NCBI GenBank assembly: GCA_949316495.1
Contig: OX439008.1
Coordinates: forward strand, 41,189,822 to 41,253,821
Length of the DNA stretch: 64,000 nucleotides
DNA from: Amphiduros pacificus
Taxonomy: Eukaryota; Annelida; Polychaeta; Phyllodocida; Hesionidae
Direction of reading: 5' to 3'
A model generated the notes under the pieces. It did no database searches. It worked only from the letters and a program-made list of their open reading frames with translations, and had not been told where the DNA came from. Below, piece after piece: positions 24,371 through 37,443 of this stretch. The position numbers and the translations under genes are program-made. Within the stretch, counting starts at the first letter, position 1. Each line of letters opens with the position of its first letter.

Positions 24371-27300
24371 ACAGTATAGAGTATAGCGAGGTTAGGTTCA
24401 GTACAGGCCATCCCTCCAGCCTGACACAGTATGGACAGGGAGAGTATAGCGAGGTAAGGTTCAGTACAGGCCATCCCTCCAGCCTGACACAGTATGGACA
24501 GGGAGAGTATAGAGAGGTCAGGTTCAGTACAGGCCATCCCTCCAGCCTGACACAGTATGGACAGGGAGAGTTAAAGAGGTCAGGTTCAGTACAGGCCATC
24601 CCTACAGCCTGACACAGTATGAACAGGAAGAGTATAGAGTGTTCAGGTTCAGTACATGCCATCCCTCCAGCCTGACACAGTATGGACAGGGAGAGTATAG
24701 AGAGGTTAGGTTCAGTACAGGCCATCCCTCCAGCCTGACACATTATGGACAGGGAGAGTATAGCGAGGTCAGGTTCAGTACAGGCCATCCCTCCAGCCTG
24801 ACACAGTATGGACAGGGAGAGTATAGAGGATAGGTTCAGTACATGCCATCCCTCCAGCCTGACACAGTATGGACAGGGAGAGTATAGAGGATAGGTTCAG
24901 TACAGGCCATCCCTACAGCCTGACACAGTATGGACAGGGAGAGTATAGAGGATAGGTTCAGTACATGCCATCCCTCCAGCCTGACCCAGTATGGACAGGG
25001 AGAGTATAGAGGATAGGTTCAGTACAGGCCATCCCTCCAGCCTGACACAGTATGGACAGGGAGTGTATAGAGAGGTCAGGTTCAGTACAGGCCATCCCTC
25101 CAGCCTGACACAGTATGGACAGGGAGAGTATAGAGAGGTCAGGTTCAGTACAGGCCATCCCTCCAGCCTGACACAGTATGGACAGGGAGAGTATAGAGGA
25201 TAGGTTCAGTACAGGCCATCCCTCCAGCCTGACACAGTATGGACAAGGAGTGTATAGAGAGGTCAGGTTCAGTACAGGCCATCCCTCCAGCCTGACACAG
25301 TATGGACAGGGAGAGTATAGAGAGTTCAGGGTCAGTACATGCCATCCCTCCAGCCTGACACAGTATGGACAGGGAGAGTATAGAGAGGTCAGGTTCAGTA
25401 CAGGCCATCCCTCCAGCCTGACACAGTATGGACAGGGAGAGTAAAGAGAGGTCAGGTTCAGTACAGGCCATCCCTCCAGCCTGACACAGTATGGACAGGG
25501 AGAGTATAGAGAGGTAAGGTTCAGTACAGGCCACCTCTCCAGCCTGACACAGTATGAACAGGAAGAGTATAGAGTGTTCAGGTTCAGTGAAGGCCATCCC
25601 TCCAGCCTGACACAGTATGGATAGGGAGAGTATAGAGAGGTCAGGTTCAGTACAGGCCATCCCTCCAGCCTGACACAGTATGGACAGGGAGAGTATAGAG
25701 AGGTCAGGTTCAGTACAGGCCATCCCTCCAGCCTGACACAGTATGGACAGGGAGAGTATAGCGAGGTAAGGTTCAGTACATGCCATCCCTCCAGCCTGAC
25801 ACAGTATGGACAGGGAGAGTATAGAGAGGTCAGGTTCAGTACAAGCCATCCCTCCAGCCTGACACAGCATGGACAGGGAGAGTATAGAGAGGTCAGGTTC
25901 AGTACAGGCCATCCCTCCAGCCTGACACAGTATGGACAGGAAGAGTATAGAGAGGTCAGGTTCAGTACAGGCCATCCCTCCAGCCTGACACAGTATGGAC
26001 AGGGAGAGTATAGAGAGGTCAGGTTCAGTACAGGCCATCCCTCCAGCCTGACACAGTATGGACAGGGAGAGTATAGAGAGGTCAGGTTCAGTACAGGCCA
26101 TCCCTCCAGCCTGACACAGTATGGACAGGAAGAGTATAGAGAGGTCAGGTTCAGTACAGGCCATCCCTCCAGCCTGACACAGTATGGACAGGAAGAGTAT
26201 AGAGAGGTCAGGTTCAGTACAGGCCATCCCTCCAGCCTGACACAGTATGGACAGGGAGAGTATAGAGAGGTCAGGTTCAGTACAGGCCATCCCTCCAGCC
26301 TGACACAGTATGGACAGGGAGAGTATAGAGAGGTCAGGTTCAGTACAGGCCATCCCTCCAGCCTGACACAGTATGGACAGGAAGAGTATAGAGAGGTCAG
26401 GTTCAGTACAGGCCATCCCTCCAGCCTGACACAGTATGGACAGGGAGAGTATAGAGAGGTAAGGTTCAGTACAGGCCATCCCTCCAGCCTGACACAGTAT
26501 GGACAGGGAGAGTATAGAGAGGTCAGGTTCAGTACAGGCCATCCCTCCAGCCTGACACAGTATGGACAGGGAGAGTATAGAGAGGTCAGGTTCAGTACAG
26601 GCCATCCCTCCAGCCTGACACAGTATGGACAGGAAGAGTATAGAGAGGTCAGGTTCAGTACAGGCCATCCCTCCAGCCTGACACAGTATGGACAGGGAGA
26701 GTATAGCGAGGTAAGGTTCAGTACAGGCCATCCCTCCAGCCTGACACAGTATGGACAGGGAGAGTATAGCGAGGTAAGGTTCAGTACATGCCATCCCTCC
26801 AGCCTGACACAGTATGGACAGGGAGAGTATAGAGAGGTCAGGTTCAGTGAAGGCCATCCCTCCAGCCTGACACAGTATGGTCAGGGAGAGTTAAAGAGGT
26901 CAGGTTCAGTACAGGCCATCCCTACAGCCTGACACAGTATGGACAGGGAGAGTATAGCGAGGTCAGGTTCAGTACAGGCCATCCCTCCAGCCTGACACAT
27001 TATGGACAGGGAGAGTATAGCGAGGTCAGGGTCAGTACAGGCCATCCCTCCAGCCTGACACAGTATGGACAGGGAGAATATAGAGAGGTCAGGTTCAGTA
27101 CATGCCATCCCTCCAGCCTGACACAGTATGGACAAGGAGAATATAGAGAGTTCAGGTTCAGTGCAGGCCATCCCCCCAGCCTGACACATTATGGACAGGG
27201 AGAGTATAGCGAGGTCAGGGTCAGTACATGCCATCCCTCCAGCCTGACACAGTATGGACAGGGACAGGGAGAGTATAGAGAGGTTAGGTTCAGTACAGGC

Positions 27301-27600
27301 CATCCCTCCAGCCTGACACAGTATGGACAGGGAGAGTATATAGAGGTTAGGTTCAGTACAGGCCATCCCTCCAGCCTGACACAGTATGGACAGGGAGAGT
27401 ATATAGAAGATAGGTTCAGTACAGGCCATCCCTCCAGCCTGACACAGTATGGACAGGGAGAGTATAGAGAGTTCAGGTTCAGTACATGCCATCCCTCCAG
27501 CCTGACACAGTATGGACAGGGAGAGTATAGAGAGGTCAGGTTCAGTACATGCCATCCCTCCAGCCTGACACAGTATGGACAGGGAGAGTATATAGAGGAT

Positions 27601-30600
27601 AGGTTCAGTACAGGCCATCCCTCCAGCCTGACACAGTATGGACAGGAAGAGTATAGAGTGTTCAGGTTCAGTACAGGCCATCCCTCCAGCCTGACACAGT
27701 ATGGACAGGGAGAGTATAGAGAGTTCAGGTTCAGTACATGCTATCCCTCCAGCCTGACACAGTATGGACAGGGAGAGTATAGAGAGGTCAGGTTCAGTAC
27801 AGGCCACCCCTCCAGCCTGACACAGTATGGACAAGGAGAGTATAGAAAGGTTAGGTTCAGTGAAGGCCACCCCTGCAGCCTGACACAGCATGGACAGGGA
27901 GAATATAGAGGATAGGTTCAGTACAGGCCATCCCTCCAGCCTGACACAGCATGGACAGGGAGAGTATAGAGAAGTCAGGTTCAGTACATGCCATCCCTAC
28001 AGCCTGACACGGTATGGACAGGGAGAGTATAGAGAGGTTTGGTTCAGTACAGGCCATCCCTCCAGCCTGACACAGTATGGACAGGGAGAGTATAGAGAGT
28101 TCAGGTTCAGTACAGGCCATCCCTCCAGCCTGACACAGTATGGACAGGGAGAGTATAGAGAAGTCAGGTTCAGTACAGGCCATCCCTCCAGCCTGACACG
28201 GTATGGACAGGGAGAGTATAGAGAGGTCAGGTTCAGTACAGGCCATCCCTCCAGCCTGACACAGTATGGACAGGGAGAGTATAGAGAGGTCAGGTTCAGT
28301 ACAGGCCATCCCTCCAGCCTGACACAGTATGGACAGGGAGAGTATAGAGAGGTCAGGTTCAGTACATGCCATCCCTCCAGCCTGACACAGTATGGACAGG
28401 GAGAGTATAGAGGATAGGTTCAGTACATGCCATCCCTCCAGCCTGACACAGTATGGACAGGGAGAGTATAGAGAGGTGAGGTTCAGTGAAGGCCATCCCT
28501 CCAGCCTGACACAGTATGGACAGGGAGAGTATAGAGAGTTCAGGTTCAGTACAGGCCATCCCTCCAGCCTGACACAGTATGGACAGGGAGAGTATAGAGA
28601 AGTCAGGTTCAGTACAGGCCATCCCTCCAGCCTGACACAGTATGGACAGGGAGAGTATAGCGAGGTCAGGTTCAGTACAGGCCATCTCTACAGCCTGACA
28701 CAGTATGGACAGGGAGAGTATAGCGAGGTCAGGTTCAGTGAAGGCCATCCCTCCAGCCTGACACAGTATGGACAGGGAGAGTATAGCGAGGTCAGGTTCA
28801 GTACAGGCCATCCCTCCAGCCTGACACAGTATGGACAGGGAGAGTATAGAGAAGTCAGGTTCAGTACAGGCCATCCCTCCAGCCTGACACAGTATGGACA
28901 GGGAGAGTATAGCGAGGTCAGGTTCAGTACAGGCCATCTCTACAGCCTGACACAGTATGGACAGGGAGAGTATAGCGAGGTCAGGTTCAGTGAAGGCCAT
29001 CCCTCCAGCCTGACACAGTATGGACAGGGAGAGTATAGAGAGTTCAGGTTCAGTACAGGCCATCCCTCCAGCCTGACACAGTATGGACAGGGAGAGTATA
29101 GAGAAGTCAGGTTCAGTACAGGCCATCCCTCCAGCCTGACACAGTATGGACAGGGAGAGTATAGCGAGGTCAGGTTCAGTACAGGCCATCCCTCCAGCCT
29201 GACACAGTATGGACAGGGAGAGTATAGCGAGGTCAGGTTCAGTACAGGCCATCCCTCCAGCCTGACACAGTATGGACAGGGAGAGTATAGAGAGTTCAGG
29301 TTCAGTACAGGCCATCCCTCCAGCCTGACACAGTATGGACAGGGAGAGTATAGAGAAGTCAGGTTCAGTACAGGCCATCCCTCCAGCCTGACACGGTATG
29401 GACAGGGAGAGTATAGAGAGGTCAGGTTCAGTACAGGCCATCCCTCCAGCCTGACACAGTATGGACAGGGAGAGTATAGAGAGGTCAGGTTCAGTACAGG
29501 CCATCCCTCCAGCCTGACACAGTATGGACAGGGAGAGTATAGAGAGGTCAGGTTCAGTACAGGCCATCCCTCCAGCCTGACACAGTATGGACAGGGAGAG
29601 TATAGAGAGGTCAGGTTCAGTACAGGCCATCCCTCCAGCCTGACACAGTATGGACAGGGAGAGTATAGAGAGGTCAGGTTCAGTACAGGCCATCCCTCCA
29701 GCCTGACACAGTATGGACAGGGAGAGTATAGAGAGGTCAGGTTCAGTACAGGCCATCCCTCCAGCCTGACACAGTATGGACAGGGAGAGTATAGAGAAGT
29801 TAGGTTCAGTACAGGCCATCCCTCCAGCCTGACACAGTATGAACAGGAAGAGTATAGAGAGGTCAGGTTCAGTACAGGCCATCCCTCCAGCCTGACACAG
29901 TATGGACAGGGAGAGTATAGAGAGGTCAGGTTCAGTACAGGCCATCCCTCCAGCCTGACACGGTATGGACAGGGAGAGTATAGAGAGGTTAGATTCAGTA
30001 CAGGCCATCCCTCCAGCCTGACACAGTATAGACAGGGAGAGTATAGAGAGGTTAGGTTCAGTACAGGCCATCCCTACAGCCTGACACGGTATGGACAGGG
30101 AGAATATAGAGAAGTCAGGTTCAGTGAAGGCCATCCCTCCAGCCTGACACAGTATGGACAGGGAGAGTATAGAGAGTTCAGGTTCAGTACAGGCCATCCC
30201 TCCAGCCTGACACAGTATGGACAGGGAGAGTATAGAGAGGTCAGGTTCAGTACAGGCCATCCCTACAGCCTGACACGGTATGGACAGTGAGAATATAGAG
30301 GATAGGTTCAGTACAGGCCATCCCTCCAGCCTGACACAGTATGGACAGGGAGAGTATAGAGAGGTCAGGTTCAGTACAGGCCATCCCTCCAGCCTGACAC
30401 AGTATGGACAGGAAGAGTATAGAGTGTTCAGGTTCAGTACAGGCCATCCCTCCAGCCTGACACAGTATGGACAGGGAGAGTATAGAGAGTTCAGGTTCAG
30501 TACATGCTATCCCTCCAGCCTGACACAGTATGGACAGGGAGAGTATAGAGAGGTCAGGTTCAGTACAGGCCACCCCTCCAGCCTGACACAGTATGGACAA

Positions 30601-33132
30601 GGAGAGTATAGAAAGGTTAGGTTCAGTGAAGGCCACCCCTGCAGCCTGACACAGCATGGACAGGGAGAATATAGAGGATAGGTTCAGTACAGGCCATCCC
30701 TCCAGCCTGACACAGCATGGACAGGGAGAGTATAGAGAAGTCAGGTTCAGTACATGCCATCCCTACAGCCTGACACGGTATGGACAGGGAGAGTATAGAG
30801 AGGTTTGGTTCAGTACAGGCCATCCCTCCAGCCTGACACAGTATGGACAGGGAGAGTATAGAGAGTTCAGGTTCAGTACAGGCCATCCCTCCAGCCTGAC
30901 ACAGTATGGACAGGGAGAGTATAGAGAAGTCAGGTTCAGTACAGGCCATCCCTCCAGCCTGACACGGTATGGACAGGGAGAGTATAGAGAGGTCAGGTTC
31001 AGTACAGGCCATCCCTCCAGCCTGACACAGTATGGACAGGGAGAGTATAGAGAGGTCAGGTTCAGTACAGGCCATCCCTCCAGCCTGACACAGTATGGAC
31101 AGGGAGAGTATAGAGAGGTCAGGTTCAGTACATGCCATCCCTCCAGCCTGACACAGTATGGACAGGGAGAGTATAGAGGATAGGTTCAGTACATGCCATC
31201 CCTCCAGCCTGACACAGTATGGACAGGGAGAGTATAGAGAGGTGAGGTTCAGTGAAGGCCATCCCTCCAGCCTGACACAGTATGGATAGGGAGAGTATAG
31301 AGAGTTCAGGTTCAGTACAGGCCATCCCTCCAGCCTGACACAGTATGGACAGGGAGAGTATAGAGAAGTCAGGTTCAGTACAGGCCATCCCTCCAGCCTG
31401 ACACAGTATGGACAGGGAGAGTATAGCGAGGTCAGGTTCAGTACAGGCCATCTCTACAGCCTGACACAGTATGGACAGGGAGAGTATAGCGAGGTCAGGT
31501 TCAGTGAAGGCCATCCCTCCAGCCTGACACAGTATGGACAGGGAGAGTATAGCGAGGTCAGGTTCAGTACAGGCCATCCCTCCAGCCTGACACAGTATGG
31601 ACAGGGAGAGTATAGAGAAGTCAGGTTCAGTACAGGCCATCCCTCCAGCCTGACACAGTATGGACAGGGAGAGTATAGCGAGGTCAGGTTCAGTACAGGC
31701 CATCTCTACAGCCTGACACAGTATGGACAGGGAGAGTATAGCGAGGTCAGGTTCAGTGAAGGCCATCCCTCCAGCCTGACACAGTATGGACAGGGAGAGT
31801 ATAGAGAGTTCAGGTTCAGTACAGGCCATCCCTCCAGCCTGACACAGTATGGACAGGGAGAGTATAGAGAAGTCAGGTTCAGTACAGGCCATCCCTCCAG
31901 CCTGACACAGTATGGACAGGGAGAGTATAGCGAGGTCAGGTTCAGTACAGGCCATCCCTCCAGCCTGACACAGTATGGACAGGGAGAGTATAGCGAGGTC
32001 AGGTTCAGTACAGGCCATCCCTCCAGCCTGACACAGTATGGACAGGGAGAGTATAGAGAGTTCAGGTTCAGTACAGGCCATCCCTCCAGCCTGACACAGT
32101 ATGGACAGGGAGAGTATAGAGAAGTCAGGTTCAGTACAGGCCATCCCTCCAGCCTGACACGGTATGGACAGGGAGAGTATAGAGAGGTCAGGTTCAGTAC
32201 AGGCCATCCCTCCAGCCTGACACAGTATGGACAGGGAGAGTATAGAGAGGTCAGGTTCAGTACAGGCCATCCCTCCAGCCTGACACAGTATGGACAGGGA
32301 GAGTATAGAGAGGTCAGGTTCAGTACAGGCCATCCCTCCAGCCTGACACAGTATGGACAGGGAGAGTATAGAGAGGTCAGGTTCAGTACAGGCCATCCCT
32401 CCAGCCTGACACAGTATGGACAGGGAGAGTATAGAGAGGTCAGGTTCAGTACAGGCCATCCCTCCAGCCTGACACAGTATGGACAGGGAGAGTATAGAGA
32501 GGTCAGGTTCAGTACAGGCCATCCCTCCAGCCTGACACAGTATGGACAGGGAGAGTATAGAGAAGTTAGGTTCAGTACAGGCCATCCCTCCAGCCTGACA
32601 CAGTATGAACAGGAAGAGTATAGAGAGGTCAGGTTCAGTACAGGCCATCCCTCCAGCCTGACACAGTATGGACAGGGAGAGTATAGAGAGGTCAGGTTCA
32701 GTACAGGCCATCCCTCCAGCCTGACACGGTATGGACAGGGAGAGTATAGAGAGGTTAGATTCAGTACAGGCCATCCCTCCAGCCTGACACAGTATAGACA
32801 GGGAGAGTATAGAGAGGTTAGGTTCAGTACAGGCCATCCCTACAGCCTGACACGGTATGGACAGGGAGAATATAGAGAAGTCAGGTTCAGTGAAGGCCAT
32901 CCCTCCAGCCTGACACAGTATGGACAGGGAGAGTATAGAGAGTTCAGGTTCAGTACAGGCCATCCCTCCAGCCTGACACAGTATGGACAGGGAGAGTATA
33001 GAGAGGTCAGGTTCAGTACAGGCCATCCCTACAGCCTGACACGGTATGGACAGTGAGAATATAGAGGATAGGTTCAGTACAGGCCATCCCTCCAGCCTGA
33101 CACAGTATGGACAGGGAGAGTATAGAGAGGTC
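27601..33132. repeat. Tandem duplication of a 2,766-bp block inside the 63-bp array
   Basis: 27,601-30,366 and 30,367-33,132 carry the same order of unit variants. The only difference I noticed is C at 28,521 against T at 31,287. Translations of both halves in the minus frame agree over 633 residues. Upstream of 27,601 and beyond about 33,171 the two sequences diverge at once in variant order. The left edge lies next to a 61-bp short unit. The near identity implies a very recent duplication, gene-conversion-like exchange, or an assembly duplication. Confidence 0.9.
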
Positions 33133-36100
33133 AGGTTCAGTACAGGCCATCCCTCCAGCCTGACACAGTATGAACAGGAAGAGTATAGAGTGTTCAGGTT
33201 CAGTACATGCCATCCCTACAGCCTGACACGGTATGGACAGTGAGAATATAGAGGATAGGTTCAGTACAGGCCATCCCTCCAGCCTGACACAGTATGGACA
33301 GGAAGAGTATAGAGAGTTCAGGTTCAGTACAGGCCATCCCTACAGCCTGACACAGTATGGACAGGGAGAGTATAGAGAGTTCAGGTTCAGTGCAGGCCAT
33401 CCCTCCAGCCTGACACAGTATGAACAGGAAGAGTATAGAGTGTTCAGGTTCAGTACATGCCATCCCTCCAGCCTGACACAGTATGGACAGGGAGAGTATA
33501 GAGAAGTCAGGTTCAGTACATGCCATCCCTACAGCCTGACACAGTATGAACAGGAAGAGTATAGAGTGTTCATGTTCAGTACAGGCCATCCCTACAGCCT
33601 GACACGGTATGGACAGTGAGAATATAGAGGATAGGTTCAGTACATGCCATCCCTCCAGCCTGACACAGTATGGACAGGGAGAATATAGGGGATAGGTTCA
33701 GTACAGGCCATCCCTCCAGCCTGACACAGTATGAACAGGGAGAGTATAGAGAGGTCAGGGTCAGTACAGGCCATCCCTCCAGCCTGACACAGTATGGACA
33801 GGGAGAGTATAGAGAGGTCAGGTTCAGTACAGGCCATCCCTCCAGCCTGACACAGTATGGACAGGGAGCGTATAGAGAGGTCAGGTTCAGTACAGGCCAT
33901 CCCTCCAGCCTGACACAGTATGGACAGGGAGAGTATAGAGGATAGGTTCAGTACAAACCATCCCTCCAGCCTGACACAGTATGGACAGGGAGAATATAGG
34001 GGATAGGTTCAGTACAGGCCATCCCTCCAGCCTGACACAGTATGAACAGGGAGAGTATAGAGAGTTCAGGTTCAGTACAGGCCATCCCTCCAGCCTGACA
34101 CGGTATGGACAGGGAGAGTATAGAGAGGTCAGGTTCAGTACAGGCCATCCCTCCAGCCTGACACAGTATGAACAGGGAGAGTATAGAGAGTTCAGGTTCA
34201 GTACAGGCCATCCCTCCAGCCTGACACGGTATGAACAGGGAGAGTATAGAGAGTTCAGGTTCAGTACAGGCCATCCCTCCAGCCTGACACGGTATGGACA
34301 GGGAGAGTATAGAGAGGTCAGGTTCAGTACATGCCATCCCTCCAGCCTGACACAGTATGGACAGGGAGAGTATAGAGAGGTCAGGTTCAGTACAGGCCAT
34401 CCCTCCAGCCTGACACAGTATGGACAGGGAGAGTATAGAGAGGTCAGGTTCAGTACAGGCCATCCCTCCAGCCTGACACAGTATGGACAGGGAGAGTATA
34501 GAGGATAGGTTCAGTACAGACCATCCCTCCAGCCTGACACAGTATGGACAGGGAGAGTATAGAGAGGTCAGGTTCAGTACAGGCCATCCCTCCAGCCTGA
34601 CACAGTATGGACAGGGAGAGTATAGAGAGGTCAGGTTCAGTACAGGCCATCCCTCCAGCCTGACACAGTATGGACAGGGAGAGTATAGAGAGTTCAGGTT
34701 CAGTACAGGCCATCCCTCCAGCCTGACACAGTATGGACAGGGAGAGTTAAAGAGGTCAGGTTCAGTACAGGCCATCCCTCCAGCCTGACACAGTATGGAC
34801 AGGGAGAGTATAGAGAGGTCAGGTTCAGTACAGGCCATCCCTCCAGCCTGACACAGTATGGACAGGGAGAGTATAGAGGATAGGTTCAGTACAGGCCATC
34901 CCTCCAGCCTGACACAGTATGAACAGGGAGAGTATAGATGATAGGTTCAGTACAGGCCATCCCTCCAGCCTGACACAGTATGGACAGGGAGAGTATAGAG
35001 AGGTCAGGTTCAGTACAGGCCATCCCTCCAGCCTGACACAGTATGGACAGGGAGAGTATAGAGAAGTTAGGTTCAGTACAGGCCATCCCTCCAGCCTGAC
35101 ACAGTATGAACAGGAAGAGTATAGAGAGGTCAGGTTCAGTACAGGCCATCCCTCCAGCCTGACACAGTATGGACAGGGAGAGTATAGAGAGGTCAGGTTC
35201 AGTACAGGCCATCCCTCCAGCCTGACACGGTATGGACAGGGAGAGTATAGAGAGGTTAGATTCAGTACAGGCCATCCCTCCAGCCTGACACAGTATAGAC
35301 AGGGAGAGTATAGAGAGGTTAGGTTCAGTACAGGCCATCCCTACAGCCTGACACGGTATGGACAGGGAGAATATAGAGAAGTCAGGTTCAGTGAAGGCCA
35401 TCCCTCCAGCCTGACACAGTATGGACAGGGAGAGTATAGAGAGTTCAGGTTCAGTACAGGCCATCCCTCCAGCCTGACACAGTATGGACAGGGAGAGTAT
35501 AGAGAGGTCAGGTTCAGTACAGGCCATCCCTACAGCCTGACACGGTATGGACAGTGAGAATATAGAGGATAGGTTCAGTACAGGCCATCCCTCCAGCCTG
35601 ACACAGTATGGACAGGGAGAGTATAGAGAGGTCAGGTTCAGTACAGGCCATCCCTCCAGCCTGACACAGTATGAACAGGAAGAGTATAGAGTGTTCAGGT
35701 TCAGTACATGCCATCCCTACAGCCTGACACGGTATGGACAGTGAGAATATAGAGGATAGGTTCAGTACAGGCCATCCCTCCAGCCTGACACAGTATGGAC
35801 AGGAAGAGTATAGAGAGTTCAGGTTCAGTACAGGCCATCCCTACAGCCTGACACAGTATGGACAGGGAGAGTATAGAGAGTTCAGGTTCAGTGCAGGCCA
35901 TCCCTCCAGCCTGACACAGTATGAACAGGAAGAGTATAGAGTGTTCAGGTTCAGTACATGCCATCCCTCCAGCCTGACACAGTATGGACAGGGAGAGTAT
36001 AGAGAAGTCAGGTTCAGTACATGCCATCCCTACAGCCTGACACAGTATGAACAGGAAGAGTATAGAGTGTTCATGTTCAGTACAGGCCATCCCTACAGCC

Positions 36101-37443
36101 TGACACGGTATGGACAGTGAGAATATAGAGGATAGGTTCAGTACATGCCATCCCTCCAGCCTGACACAGTATGGACAGGGAGAATATAGGGGATAGGTTC
36201 AGTACAGGCCATCCCTCCAGCCTGACACAGTATGAACAGGGAGAGTATAGAGAGGTCAGGGTCAGTACAGGCCATCCCTCCAGCCTGACACAGTATGGAC
36301 AGGGAGAGTATAGAGAGGTCAGGTTCAGTACAGGCCATCCCTCCAGCCTGACACAGTATGGACAGGGAGCGTATAGAGAGGTCAGGTTCAGTACAGGCCA
36401 TCCCTCCAGCCTGACACAGTATGGACAGGGAGAGTATAGAGGATAGGTTCAGTACAAACCATCCCTCCAGCCTGACACAGTATGGACAGGGAGAATATAG
36501 GGGATAGGTTCAGTACAGGCCATCCCTCCAGCCTGACACAGTATGAACAGGGAGAGTATAGAGAGTTCAGGTTCAGTACAGGCCATCCCTCCAGCCTGAC
36601 ACGGTATGGACAGGGAGAGTATAGAGAGGTCAGGTTCAGTACAGGCCATCCCTCCAGCCTGACACAGTATGAACAGGGAGAGTATAGAGAGTTCAGGTTC
36701 AGTACAGGCCATCCCTCCAGCCTGACACGGTATGAACAGGGAGAGTATAGAGAGTTCAGGTTCAGTACAGGCCATCCCTCCAGCCTGACACGGTATGGAC
36801 AGGGAGAGTATAGAGAGGTCAGGTTCAGTACATGCCATCCCTCCAGCCTGACACAGTATGGACAGGGAGAGTATAGAGAGGTCAGGTTCAGTACAGGCCA
36901 TCCCTCCAGCCTGACACAGTATGGACAGGGAGAGTATAGAGAGGTCAGGTTCAGTACAGGCCATCCCTCCAGCCTGACACAGTATGGACAGGGAGAGTAT
37001 AGAGGATAGGTTCAGTACAGACCATCCCTCCAGCCTGACACAGTATGGACAGGGAGAGTATAGAGAGGTCAGGTTCAGTACAGGCCATCCCTCCAGCCTG
37101 ACACAGTATGGACAGGGAGAGTATAGAGAGGTCAGGTTCAGTACAGGCCATCCCTCCAGCCTGACACAGTATGGACAGGGAGAGTATAGAGAGTTCAGGT
37201 TCAGTACAGGCCATCCCTCCAGCCTGACACAGTATGGACAGGGAGAGTTAAAGAGGTCAGGTTCAGTACAGGCCATCCCTCCAGCCTGACACAGTATGGA
37301 CAGGGAGAGTATAGAGAGGTCAGGTTCAGTACAGGCCATCCCTCCAGCCTGACACAGTATGGACAGGGAGAGTATAGAGGATAGGTTCAGTACAGGCCAT
37401 CCCTCCAGCCTGACACAGTATGAACAGGGAGAGTATAGATGAT
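32442..37443. repeat. Tandem duplication of a 2,501-bp block inside the 63-bp array
   Basis: 32,442-34,942 and 34,943-37,443 have the same variant order, and I found no difference in the parts compared (all open-frame translations on both strands agree). The first copy starts inside the tail of the second 2,766-bp copy, so the two duplications overlap by 691 bp. That segment is now present three times (29,676-30,366, 32,442-33,132, 34,943-35,633). The boundary carries a distinctive short unit, TATAGATGATAGG, seen at 34,934 and again at 37,435. Confidence 0.9.
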
